Shown piece by piece: positions 9,772-17,594 of a DNA stretch of 64,000 bases. The DNA comes from Nocardia mangyaensis (lineage in GTDB: Bacteria; Actinomycetota; Actinomycetes; Mycobacteriales; Mycobacteriaceae), in the NCBI RefSeq assembly GCF_001886715.1, contig NZ_CP018082.1, positions 5,208,001 through 5,272,000 on the forward strand. Reading direction: 5' to 3'. How positions within the stretch are numbered: the stretch's first letter is position 1; every line of letters begins with the position of its first letter. The notes below the pieces were generated by a model that did not search any database, was not told the DNA's origin, and worked only from the letters and a program-made list of their open reading frames with translations. A program made the translations under genes and the position numbers.

Positions 9772-10252
9772 CCCGGCGTCGCCATTCGACCGCGTGATGG
9801 CAGGTTCTGCCGCCAGTACAGCGCGTCCAGCGCGACAGCGACATGCACGCTGTTGTCCGCCAGTGGCCGGGGCAGCAACTCGTCGGCGCGGGCGATCCTG
9901 CGCAGAATCGTGTTGCGGTGGGTGAACAGGCGCGCCGCGGCGCGGGTGGCGTTGCACTGCTCGTTGACATAGGCGAGAACCGACTCGCGCAGTTCGCTGT
10001 CGGCATGCTCCAGATCGCCGAGGGTGTACTTGATGAATCTGTCTGCCTGGGCACCGTTTTCGGTGATCAGCGAGGTCAGTGGCACCTCCCCCGACGGTGA
10101 CCAGCCGGCAGCGTGGGCGATGGCCCCGGTTATCCGATGCGGTTCATCGAGTTCGGCACCGGGAATGTCACTCCAGGCGATGGCCGCGGTATGGGTCGTG
10201 TCGAGCCGGTATCCGAGCCGCCTCGCCGCCCGCCAATCTCGACGCTTTCGAC
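9760..10252 (-). pseudogene. C-terminal remnant of a PucR/CdaR-family regulator
   Basis: Reading from an in-frame TGA near 10254, the frame gives WRAARRLGYRLDTTHTAAIA, AELDEPHRITGAIAHAAGW, ELRESVLAYVNEQCNATRAA and ARLFTHRNTILRRIARADEL. This matches the GGDEF-like linker and the C-terminal HTH of PucR-type regulators. The N-terminal 250 or so residues are missing, and the frame continues without a natural end into antisense of the cyclase gene. Start and end are therefore both lost, and the gene is presumed non-functional. Confidence 0.75.
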
Positions 10253-10364
10253 GTCATCAGGCGAGGTCGGTCAGGCACGACGCAGACCCTGTGCGCGCCT
10301 GCGAACTCGATCAAAGCCGCTACCGCCGGGCGCCTCCCGCGCCACCACCCGAAGGAGGCCCTCC

Positions 10365-10826
10365 ATGGCCGAAATCGACCTGTACGTCGATCCCGTATGC
10401 CCGTTCGCGTGGGTCACCTCCCGGTGGCTGCTCGCCGCCGCCGAGGGCAGCCCACACACGGTGCGGCTGCGACAGATGAGCCTGGCCGTGCTCAACGACG
10501 ACCACGACGTCGACGCTGATCATCAGCCGATGATCGAGCGCTCACGCCGACTGGGACGGGTGTTCACCGCAGCCACCGCCACCGCAGGACACGACGCGTT
10601 CGCGCGGCTGTACGACACGCTCGGCGGCAGCGGTGGCAGTCCGATCATCGTCATCGACGGACACGGCTTCAACGGCCCCGTCCTCACCGAAAGTCCTACC
10701 GCGCAACACGGTCCGGCTCTGCTCGACGCGCTCGTCACCGCCGCGACCACTCCCGGATTCGCCGCGCTACATCGCCCCTACCAAAGCCCACCCCGCATCG
10801 AGACCACCCCAGAGGACACCCACTGA
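10365..10826 (+). CDS. Shortened DsbA-fold, mycothiol-dependent nitroreductase-like protein
   Basis: 153 residues from ATG 10365, behind a good GAAGGAGG ribosome site. The N terminus DLYVDPVCPFAWVTSRWL is the signature of the Rv2466c-type thioredoxin-fold family (DxxCPFAW in place of CPWC). The C terminus (SPIIVIDGHGFNGPVL) carries the cis-Pro loop and the final helix. Relatives are about 200 residues; about 50 residues of the central helical insert are missing at residue 75-80 (FARLYDTLGGSGGSPI). Either it is a naturally short variant or an in-frame deletion derivative, and activity is doubtful. It lies within a cluster of decayed genes. Confidence 0.65.
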   Translation: MAEIDLYVDPVCPFAWVTSRWLLAAAEGSPHTVRLRQMSLAVLNDDHDVDADHQPMIERSRRLGRVFTAATATAGHDAFARLYDTLGGSGGSPIIVIDGHGFNGPVLTESPTAQHGPALLDALVTAATTPGFAALHRPYQSPPRIETTPEDTH

Positions 10827-10987
10827 TGTGCTCACCGATCCCATGCCGTACCTGCGGCAAAACCACTTGGTCCGGCTGCGGTGACCACATCGAGGCCGTC
10901 CGGTCCGGTGTCGCGCCCGAGCGATGGTGCCCGGGACATCCGACGCCCGAACCCTGCACCCCCTTCTGGCGTCCCCGCAAGAGATGA
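10826..10987 (+). CDS. Small cysteine-rich zinc-ribbon-like protein
   Basis: A 53-codon gene whose ATG overlaps the stop of the nitroreductase-like gene (TGATG), implying translational coupling. The sequence begins MCSPIPCRTCGKTTWSGCG and has CxxC-type pairs typical of tiny actinobacterial proteins of the form CRxCGKxTWxGCGxH. Two further cysteines follow (RWCPGHPTPEPC). Zinc binding is inferred from the cysteine spacing; no function is known. Confidence 0.6.
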   Translation: MCSPIPCRTCGKTTWSGCGDHIEAVRSGVAPERWCPGHPTPEPCTPFWRPRKR

Positions 10988-11013
10988 GGACGGGTCCCCA
11001 CCGCGGCCCTGGG

Positions 11014-11048
11014 GTCAGGCCCGGTCCATGATCGGAGCTGACCTGCTG
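11014..11048 (-). terminator. Degenerate hairpin paired with tRNA-Ala fragment
   Basis: Bases 11014-11026 and 11036-11048 are an eroded version of the perfect hairpin at 24791-24829 (shared runs caggcccggtc and ctgacctgct). The spacing to the adjacent tRNA-Ala 3' fragment is the same. This is best read as an old copy of the chromosomal tRNA-Ala terminator. Confidence 0.45.
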
Positions 11049-11052
11049 TTTC

Positions 11053-11093
11053 GGCGGCACCAAGGGAACTCGAACCCCTGCCCCCACAACGCC
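11053..11093 (-). repeat. Diverged tRNA-Ala 3'-end fragment (putative old att site)
   Basis: On the plus strand the run aactcgaacccctg, followed by cccccacaacgcc, matches the T-arm and variable region of the intact tRNA-Ala at 26056-26128, with several substitutions in the acceptor part. It is preceded by an eroded copy of the hairpin that follows the fragment at 24836-24877. It marks the probable outer edge of an island that entered at the tRNA. Confidence 0.55.
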
Positions 11094-11113
11094 ACCGACC
11101 AGGTCCCGGGACC

Positions 11114-11965
11114 TCAGCGCACGAGGCGAAGTCGGGTGGCAGCGAGTCCGACACTCAACCGCTGCCCCCACGACAGGCATAGTGCATCGTGCTCGATGCC
11201 GTCGCCGAAGGCCACCAGCCCGTCGGACTCGACGTCGATGTGCAAGCTTTCGTCAGTGATCTCGCCTTCGGTGTGCGTGATCCCGGTGGTCGGCGAAGGC
11301 CATGCCTCCCTGACGAACCAGACGAGTCTGCGCTCGGTGGGTTCGGGCAGGAGCACTGGACTTTTCCGTTCACGGTGCGTCGATGCGCACCAGCCGGTGG
11401 CGCCCGTGCCGCTGCCGACGAGGACGCCCGAGGATGCCTGGCGTTCGTTGTGGATGCGGTAGCGGCTGGTCTGGTGACTCGGATGGCCGAGGTAGATCTC
11501 GTTGAGCGCGTGCAGTGTCCGGCCATCGTCGGCTCTCGCCTCGACCATCGTGAGGTCGTCGGTGTCGTCGGTGCGGTGCAGGAGGTCCGCGGTGTCGGCG
11601 GGACTGTGCTCGGCGAGCACACCCGGCTCCGGGCTGATGCCGATGACGGCCTGGCCGTCGAGATATTTGGCCACGTTGGCGACCAGCCCGTCCTGTCCGA
11701 CGATCACGACGACGTCCTCGGGCGCGAACAGAAACCGCGACAGGTCCTCCCGCTCGACCATGCCACGTCGCCATCCCAACGGAATCGCGGCGCTGACCTC
11801 GGCCAACGCCGCGCGGGTCCGCCGGTCACGCTCCACCACCTCGTCCAGTGATCTGTCGCGCGACCTCAGGAAGAACTCCACCTGCCCGCGCGTTCCGTGC
11901 CGTGCCAGCAGCTCGGACAACTCGGTGCGCCGGTGCACCAGCACGATGCGCGGAGCCAGGCTCAT
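11114..11965 (-). CDS. NAD kinase-like protein
   Basis: 283 residues related to the ATP-NAD kinase family. VVIVGQDGLVANVAKYLDG corresponds to the GGDG nucleotide-binding loop, LNEIYLGHPSHQTSRYRI to the NE/D substrate region, and SSGVLVGSGTGATGWCAS to the conserved GTGxTGW-type loop. Oddity: the first Gly of GGDG is replaced (GQDG), so this is probably a divergent paralogue and not the housekeeping PpnK. Its ATG overlaps the stop of the upstream SPFH gene (ATGA), forming a two-gene operon. Kinase activity is uncertain. Confidence 0.75.
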   Translation of the reverse strand: MSLAPRIVLVHRRTELSELLARHGTRGQVEFFLRSRDRSLDEVVERDRRTRAALAEVSAAIPLGWRRGMVEREDLSRFLFAPEDVVVIVGQDGLVANVAKYLDGQAVIGISPEPGVLAEHSPADTADLLHRTDDTDDLTMVEARADDGRTLHALNEIYLGHPSHQTSRYRIHNERQASSGVLVGSGTGATGWCASTHRERKSPVLLPEPTERRLVWFVREAWPSPTTGITHTEGEITDESLHIDVESDGLVAFGDGIEHDALCLSWGQRLSVGLAATRLRLVR

Positions 11966-12909
11966 CGGGTGAGCCGTTGCAGGATCGGCGCGATCATGTC
12001 CGGGGTCAGGGTGATGCTGCCGATTTCCGGCAGGTTGCCCGCGAGCTCCTTGGCGGCCAGCGCGTAGAGCATCTTCTGCGGGATCTCCCGGTACACGTCC
12101 AGACGGGCCTTCTCACCGGCGGCTTCGGCCTCGGCGAGCTTGCGGATGCCTTCGGCTTTGGCATTGTCGGCGATCCTGCTCGCCCTGGCCTGGTACTCGG
12201 CCTTCTCGAGCGCGTTCGCGCCGCGCTGGACGACCAGGAGTTCCTCTCGCTTCGCCAGCTCGATCTGATTCTGCAGTTCGTTCTCGCTGATCGCGCGCTC
12301 GCGTTCGACGGCGAGCGCGCGCCGCTCGAAGGTCGCTCTGTCCGCTTCCTGCTGAACCTTTTCCCGGATCGTGGTCTGAAGCGCCTTCTCCATCTCCGCG
12401 TCGGGGCGGATCGCGACGACGCGGATGTCGATGATCTCCAGTCCGATATGGCCCGCGGTCAGCTTGCGCGTGGTGGCTTCCTCGACCTTGTCGACGCCGG
12501 TGCGGATGGCGGTCTCCAGGTCGAGCGTGGCGAGAACCTCGAGGGCGTGTTGCTGGGCGTTCTCGGTGAGAGTGTTCGCGATCTGGCTCAGCGGATCCTG
12601 GCGCCAGATTCCCGTGTCGGGGTCGATCGAGAAGTCGATCCTGCTCGTCGCCGTCTCGGGATCGGCGCAGCGGTAGGTGACCGTGAGCTGGACGGTGACG
12701 TCCTGGGAGTCGCGGGTGCGGGCGTGGAAGAGCATCGGCAGCTCGCGGTCGTCCACCGGCACCTCGCTGAGGACCGCGGTGCTCGGACGGAACCAGAAGC
12801 TCAGACCGGTGCCGTCGTGCAGGACCTCACCCCTGCGAACATGCCTGACATGGACGGTCGGGGCTCCCCTGAGATGCCGCAGTCCTGGGTAGCCACTGAT
12901 GTCTGCCAT
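11962..12909 (-). CDS. SPFH/Band 7 (prohibitin-like) protein
   Basis: 315 residues from ATG 12909, behind AAAGGAGAAGG; an in-frame ATG also exists at 12933 inside the palindrome. An SPFH domain spans about residues 20-190 (VTVQLTVTYRCADPETA, EIIDIRVVAIRPDAEMEKAL). It is followed by a long Ala/Glu/Arg coiled coil (RATFERRALAVERERAISEN, ARASRIADNAKAEGIRKL). There is no clear N-terminal membrane helix, unlike stomatins. Members oligomerise at membrane microdomains. Overlap with the NAD-kinase-like gene implies a shared role, which is unknown. Confidence 0.85.
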   Translation of the reverse strand: MADISGYPGLRHLRGAPTVHVRHVRRGEVLHDGTGLSFWFRPSTAVLSEVPVDDRELPMLFHARTRDSQDVTVQLTVTYRCADPETATSRIDFSIDPDTGIWRQDPLSQIANTLTENAQQHALEVLATLDLETAIRTGVDKVEEATTRKLTAGHIGLEIIDIRVVAIRPDAEMEKALQTTIREKVQQEADRATFERRALAVERERAISENELQNQIELAKREELLVVQRGANALEKAEYQARASRIADNAKAEGIRKLAEAEAAGEKARLDVYREIPQKMLYALAAKELAGNLPEIGSITLTPDMIAPILQRLTR

Positions 12910-12958
12910 CGCCTTCTCCTTTGTTATTGTCATACTGACTATAACAAAGGAGAAGGCG
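12910..12958. promoter_or_regulatory. 49-bp near-perfect palindrome with mirrored ribosome sites
   Basis: Arms 12910-12927 and 12941-12958 are an exact 18-bp inverted repeat (ataacaaaggagaaggcg reading outward), each containing the same Shine-Dalgarno. The 13-bp centre is also nearly symmetrical (GTCA-TAC-TGAC). It serves the SPFH gene leftward and a 32-codon reading frame rightward. This looks like a strong operator, or the product of an inverted duplication of the leader. Confidence 0.7.
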
Positions 12959-12960
12959 AC

Positions 12961-13059
12961 ATGGGCCCGCCGGCGAACCGCTACGGCTACGACAGGTCGG
13001 TGCCGACCTCGCTACCGGGCGCGCCCGCCACGATGCGCTGCAGACGTTTCCGGTCATGA
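12961..13059 (+). CDS. Possible 32-codon leader or remnant gene
   Basis: It starts at the ATG placed two bases past the mirrored ribosome site of the palindrome and reads MGPPANRYGYDRSVPTSLPG and on to a stop at 13059, overlapping the end of the DUF1254 gene. No family is recognised. It may be the surviving stub of a divergent gene (for example a regulator) lost by deletion. Confidence 0.3.
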   Translation: MGPPANRYGYDRSVPTSLPGAPATMRCRRFRS

Positions 13060-14364
13060 CGCTTTGTGGACCGGCGGCGGGGTCCAGGTTCCGTCGAGGG
13101 CCTCGGCGGCGGGCGCGTAGAGGCGCAGGGTGATGCCCATGGGACCGGTTGGTGCGGGCAACCAGTTCGGTTCGCGGTCGGGGCCCGGGTTCTGGTGCGA
13201 GATGTAGATGTCGAGCGATCCGTCGGCGTTGTAGTTCAGCGGATCGCGGTCGCCGAGGGCGTAGCGGTCGAGTTCGTTGGCGATCTGGAAGCCCTCGAGG
13301 TCATACATCGTGACCGACCAGAACGCCGCGACCGGCGGCAGCTTCCCGGCGTCGAAGTGGAGCACATAGTCGTCGTCACCGACGAGCGGGTTGCCCGCGG
13401 CGTCACGAACCAGCAAGGGGTAGATCGCGTCCTCGGCGGGATTGGCACCGAGGCCGACCAAGGTGATCGCAGACCTGCGGAAGTAGTCGTTGCCGTAGAC
13501 GCCGATGTTGTGCAGGATGCTCATCCAGCCGTCGATGGGCGGGATCATCGTGGTTCGCGCGGCGAGGAGGTCGGCGCGCGCTGCACCGACGCCCGCGTCG
13601 ATCTCGGCGAGGTCTGCCGCGGAGAACCGCTTCGCGTCGAAGTCCTGGCCGACAACGATACCGAGCAACGAGATGCGGGCGAGGATGGAGAAGTCGGTCG
13701 AGTGGGCGGGGATCGTCTTCAATACCGTGGCAGCGTGGCTGAAGAACTCCGTCGCGGGCATCTCGTTGACCTCGCGGAGCGGTTCGATCTGGCTGACCAG
13801 GCCCGGATCGGGGACGAATGGCGGGCGGTCACCGAGTTCGGTGATCCGCAGTCCGGCCTGGAACTCGTTGACCGCCGCGTAGTCATCGGGGCCGTTCACC
13901 TGAGTTCGCCCGATCACCCACACGATCGGCGTCGGCGCCTGAATCACCGGGATGCCAGCGGGCAACTGGCCGCGACAGCTCGGCCCGACGACGACATAAT
14001 CCTGGGCCTCGGTGCCGGTTGTTCGTTTACCAGGGGTGGCGAATGCGTCCGTCCAGGCGTCGAGCATCGGCATCATGTAGTACCGGTCGTGACTGTCGGG
14101 AAGATGAATCTGGACCGGGCCGGCGGCAAGGTCCAGCCACGCCGACGAGTACAGCGTGTCGAAGTTCGGGCGTACGACCGCGCGGAAACCGACATCAGGC
14201 AATTCGCGCAGGTGATGGAACTGGTTCGGCGGTCCGAACCCCGGGGTTGCACCGGCCGGGGAGTTCGTCTGCTGCCGGCGAGTGACATCCATCGTGACCA
14301 ACGAGTACAAGTAGACATACGCCTCGTAGCTGACGGTTCGCAGATCGCTGGACAACACGCTCAT
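13054..14364 (-). CDS. DUF1254/DUF1214 domain protein
   Basis: 436 residues from ATG 14364, just behind GGAGG; the open frame upstream to 14505 is out of character. The N-terminal DUF1254 part has YEAYVYLYSLVTMDVTRRQ, VVRPNFDTLYSSAWLDL and DRYYMMPMLDAWTDAFA. The C-terminal DUF1214 part ends with FWSVTMYDLEGFQIANELDR, DGSLDIYISHQNPGPDREPN, NWLPAPTGPMGITLRLYAP and LDGTWTPPPV. Many relatives are exported, but this one lacks a signal peptide. Molecular function is unknown. A short remnant of another family member lies at 57800-57934. Confidence 0.85.
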   Translation of the reverse strand: MSVLSSDLRTVSYEAYVYLYSLVTMDVTRRQQTNSPAGATPGFGPPNQFHHLRELPDVGFRAVVRPNFDTLYSSAWLDLAAGPVQIHLPDSHDRYYMMPMLDAWTDAFATPGKRTTGTEAQDYVVVGPSCRGQLPAGIPVIQAPTPIVWVIGRTQVNGPDDYAAVNEFQAGLRITELGDRPPFVPDPGLVSQIEPLREVNEMPATEFFSHAATVLKTIPAHSTDFSILARISLLGIVVGQDFDAKRFSAADLAEIDAGVGAARADLLAARTTMIPPIDGWMSILHNIGVYGNDYFRRSAITLVGLGANPAEDAIYPLLVRDAAGNPLVGDDDYVLHFDAGKLPPVAAFWSVTMYDLEGFQIANELDRYALGDRDPLNYNADGSLDIYISHQNPGPDREPNWLPAPTGPMGITLRLYAPAAEALDGTWTPPPVHKAS

Positions 14365-14488
14365 CACGCCTCCATTGCCAATCATGATCCCGGTGGGGCC
14401 GGCCGCATCCATCGTCGGTGCCGGCGGAGGGCGAAACATCACCCACGGGGGATGAACTGTGCGAAAAGTCCGCGCCGTCGACAGCTTC

Positions 14489-14626
14489 TGGCGCCCACCG
14501 GCCAAGGGGGCCTACACGATCGTGGCCACCCAGGGCATTCCCACCAAGACCGTCGTCATCGAGGTCACCGGTGACTCCCAGCTGGGCAGCAGCTCGGCGG
14601 GACCGCTGCCCGGCGGTTCCAGCTAG
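14489..14626 (+). pseudogene. Duplicated 3' end of the small secreted protein gene
   Basis: Reads WRPPAKGAYTIVATQGIPTK, then TVVIEVTGDSQLGSSSAGPL and a stop. This is a close copy of the last 46 codons of the 6986-7405 gene (WRPLAKGTYTIVATQGTSTK and so on). Nothing homologous precedes it, so it is a partial duplication. Its end overlaps the 3' end of the convergent ABC permease gene. Confidence 0.75.
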
Positions 14627-15372
14627 GAGTCGCGGCGGCGCAGCGCCATCCAGCCCACGCCGATGGCCGCCGCCGCCCAGCATGCGGTGACCGCGAGACC
14701 TGTCCACGGACCGAGGACGCCGGTGGGGTCGTACACCAGGACCTGGCGGCCCGCACGGTCCGGCAGGAACTCCGCGACGCTCCCACCTCGAGTGACATCG
14801 CCGAGCGCGAACGACAGCATCAGGACGAGGGGGATCAGCACACCCATGGTGGCGGCCGAACTGCGCAGCAGGGTGGCGACCCCTGCGGCCATCAGCGCCA
14901 TCAGCGTCAGGTACACCGCGCAGCCGAGCACGGCGCGCCAGCCGACCGGATCGTCGAGTCCGATCGCGCCGTCACCGATGAGTGGTCGGCCGGCGAGCAA
15001 GCAGATCACGCCGGTGGCGAGTCCGGCCGCGAAGGTCAGTGCCCCGATCACGGCCAGGTTGGCCGAGTACAGCCGGCCGCGCCGGGAAACGGCTGTCAGC
15101 CATACCCGCATGCCGTTGTCGCGGTACGGTCCCGCAGCGCAGGCCGCACCGAACGCGATGGCGATGACCTGCCCGAAATTGATGCCGAAGAACGACAGCA
15201 GCACCGGATCGAAATCCGCTGTGCCCTTTTCCTCGTGGGCGAGCGTGGCGCTGCCGAGCAGCGAGAGTCCGACCGTCACCACGAACAACAGCACCAGAAT
15301 GCCGTTCAGTGAGGGCAGTGACCGAGCCTTGATCCATTCCGAGCGCAGTACCGGGGTGAACGTCATTGTCAT
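14623..15372 (-). CDS. ABC transporter permease
   Basis: 249 residues with about six hydrophobic helices. It begins FTPVLRSEWIKARSLPSLNG, the usual start of ABC-2-type permeases paired with single-domain ATPases. Its ATG overlaps the stop of the ATPase gene (ATGA). It is probably an exporter of a small molecule or peptide, or an antibiotic-resistance pump; the substrate is unknown. Together with the ATPase and the divergent two-component system it forms a regulator-transporter module like BceRS-type or LiaRS-linked units. Confidence 0.85.
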   Translation of the reverse strand: MTMTFTPVLRSEWIKARSLPSLNGILVLLFVVTVGLSLLGSATLAHEEKGTADFDPVLLSFFGINFGQVIAIAFGAACAAGPYRDNGMRVWLTAVSRRGRLYSANLAVIGALTFAAGLATGVICLLAGRPLIGDGAIGLDDPVGWRAVLGCAVYLTLMALMAAGVATLLRSSAATMGVLIPLVLMLSFALGDVTRGGSVAEFLPDRAGRQVLVYDPTGVLGPWTGLAVTACWAAAAIGVGWMALRRRDS

Positions 15373-16295
15373 GCCTTCTCGAGTGTGGGGGTCGCGGCCG
15401 CGTATTCGCTGTCGGCCGAGGTCAATTGGAGGTATGCCTGTTCCAGCGACGCCTGCTCCTCGGCGAGTTCGAGGATCGGGACGCCCGCGTCCACGAGCAG
15501 CGGGCCGATCTGGTCGAGGCGCCGGCCTTGGACGAACCAGCGCCCGGAGTCCTCGATCGCATCGAGTCCGGCCCCGGCCACTACCTCGCGCAACCGCGCC
15601 TCGTCGGTCGTACGCACGCGGACTCGCGGCTGCACGTGATCGCTGATGAAGGTCTGCAGAGCGGTATCGGCAAGTACCCGACCGCGACCCAGCACGAGCA
15701 GATGGTCGGCGAACGCCGCGGTCTCGCCCATCAGGTGACTGGAGACGAGCACGGTACGGCCCTCCCCCGCCAAGCGGCGCAGCGTTTCCCGAATCCAGAT
15801 GATCCCCTCCGGGTCGAGCCCGTTGGACGGTTCGTCGAGCATGATCACCGGTGGATCACCGAGTAGCGCGGCGGCGATACCGAGACGCTGGCGCATACCG
15901 AGCGAATAGGTGCGAACCCGGCGCCCGGCCACGCCCCCCAGCCCGACCTCCTCGAGGACCGCGGTGACCCGGCTGGCCGGGATGCGGTTGCCGACGGCGA
16001 GCGCGAGGAGATGGGCATGCGCGGTGCGGGCCGGATGCGCGGCGGCGGCATCGAGCAGGGCGCCGACCGTGTGCAGCGGCCAGTCGATGTCGCGAAATCG
16101 GCGACCGCCGATTGTCGCTGTCCCCGAACTCGGCCGATCCAGGCCGAGGATCAGCCGCATCGTGGTCGACTTGCCCGCGCCGTTGGGGCCGAGGAATCCG
16201 GTGACGCGCCCGGGACGTACCGAGAAGTCGATCCCGTCGACAGCCCTGGTGCCTCGATAGACTTTGCTGAGTTCGCGGACTTCGATACTGGTCAT
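15369..16295 (-). CDS. ABC transporter ATP-binding protein
   Basis: 308 residues from ATG 16295. Walker A is GFLGPNGAGKSTTM, the signature is YSLGMRQRLGIAAALLG, Walker B is VIMLDEPSNGLDPEG and the switch His is in VLVSSHLMGE. The C-terminal 90 residues are the accessory domain of the drug/lantibiotic exporter subfamily. It is encoded first in an ATPase-permease operon transcribed divergently from the kinase gene. Confidence 0.92.
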   Translation of the reverse strand: MTSIEVRELSKVYRGTRAVDGIDFSVRPGRVTGFLGPNGAGKSTTMRLILGLDRPSSGTATIGGRRFRDIDWPLHTVGALLDAAAAHPARTAHAHLLALAVGNRIPASRVTAVLEEVGLGGVAGRRVRTYSLGMRQRLGIAAALLGDPPVIMLDEPSNGLDPEGIIWIRETLRRLAGEGRTVLVSSHLMGETAAFADHLLVLGRGRVLADTALQTFISDHVQPRVRVRTTDEARLREVVAGAGLDAIEDSGRWFVQGRRLDQIGPLLVDAGVPILELAEEQASLEQAYLQLTSADSEYAAATPTLEKA

Positions 16296-16399
16296 AGTCA
16301 CACCATCGCCGGATTGCGATGACAACACTTCCCCCACCGAGTGGGTGTCGCCTCCCCCGCACGGGGGAATTTTCGGCCGCCGTGCGCTGGCACGATGGC

Positions 16400-17590
16400 A
16401 TGGTGTTCACAACACTGTTGCGGCCACTGGCGCGTTCGGTGACCTATTCCCGCGGACTGCATCTGGCCCTGCCGATGATCGCGGTGGCACTGTGGATGTT
16501 CATCGACAAGCACAGTCCCTGGGTACCGCTCCTGCTGGCCGTGCCGATCGGCTTGATCCCAGGAATGCGGCTGGCCGAGGCGATCCAGGCTCAACTGTTT
16601 CTCACCCCACACGAACGCGGGGCCACCGATGCCTCGATCGCCGTGGCGCCCGCCGCCGACTGGGCGGATCGCTGGCGTACCGTGCTGTGGCTCGAGATCC
16701 GGTTGTTGTTGAGCGTGACACTGTTCGGTGCCGGCATACCGGCGATCCTGCTGTGCTCGGATCTCGTGAGAGCGGCGCTGGGCGCCGAGCCCACGCGGGA
16801 CACGCTGCTACATCTCGCCGGTCCGCAGTGGTGGTACGCGCTTGTCGCGCCGCTACCGATCCTCGTCCTGCTCGTCCTGCTCGTCGGCCTCGGCGAGTTG
16901 GTCACCGCCTGTGCGCGGTGGTTGCTCGGCCCGTCGGCCTCGGCACGGCTGCACGCGCTGGAAGAACGCACCGAGCGGCTGCTGGAGAACAACCGTATCG
17001 CCCGGGAATTGCACGACTCGATCGGCCACTCGCTCACCGCGATGGTGTTGCAGGCCGGCGCCGCCCGCACGACCGGTGAGCCGGAGTTCACCGGCACCGC
17101 GCTCGCCGCGATCGAAGACACGGGCCGCGCCGCGTTGGAGGATCTGGAGCGCGTGCTCGCAGTGCTGCGTGAGCCGAGCACACCCGTGGGCCAGCGTCCG
17201 ATGCTGACCGCGGCATCTCGACTGTTCGACTCGGCCCGTTCGGCGGGAGCCACCATCGATGCCGACATCACCGGCCCCATCGAACGGGTTTCCGGTCCGA
17301 TCTCGCGCGAGGGCTATCGAATTCTGCAGGAATCACTCACCAACGCCCTGCGCCATGCGGGCGGTGTCGCCGTGCGGGTTCGGGTGCGCGCGGACGCGCA
17401 CTGGCTCGAGCTGGAGGTGTCGAATCCGGTCCCCGCATCTGCGTCCGATCGAGCTGTCCCGGCCGGTCACGGCAGCGGGCTGCGCGGGATTCGGGAACGT
17501 GCCGAACTACTCGGCGGCGATGCTCGCATGGGTCTGGCGGACGGGCAGTGGCGGACATGGGTGCGGCTACCGACCCACAGCCTAAGGTGA
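16400..17590 (+). CDS. NarL/DesK-family sensor histidine kinase
   Basis: 396 residues. Four hydrophobic helices occupy residues 10-190 (ALPMIAVALWMFI, LLLSVTLFGAGIPAILL, LPILVLLVLLVGLGELVTA). A dimerisation/phosphoacceptor box follows, RELHDSIGHSLTAMVLQAG (phospho-His in HDSIGH), then an HATPase domain (ILQESLTNALRHAGG, GHGSGLRGIRERAELLGG). The start at ATG 16400 removes a non-homologous upstream extension. It is followed four bases later by its response regulator and probably senses an envelope or drug signal to control the ABC operon. Confidence 0.9.
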   Translation: MVFTTLLRPLARSVTYSRGLHLALPMIAVALWMFIDKHSPWVPLLLAVPIGLIPGMRLAEAIQAQLFLTPHERGATDASIAVAPAADWADRWRTVLWLEIRLLLSVTLFGAGIPAILLCSDLVRAALGAEPTRDTLLHLAGPQWWYALVAPLPILVLLVLLVGLGELVTACARWLLGPSASARLHALEERTERLLENNRIARELHDSIGHSLTAMVLQAGAARTTGEPEFTGTALAAIEDTGRAALEDLERVLAVLREPSTPVGQRPMLTAASRLFDSARSAGATIDADITGPIERVSGPISREGYRILQESLTNALRHAGGVAVRVRVRADAHWLELEVSNPVPASASDRAVPAGHGSGLRGIRERAELLGGDARMGLADGQWRTWVRLPTHSLR

Positions 17591-17594
17591 TTCG

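Noticed and set aside
13066..14574. 502-codon plus-strand frame over the DUF1254 gene
   Set aside because: Antisense shadow; the minus-strand DUF1254/DUF1214 protein is well supported by motifs.
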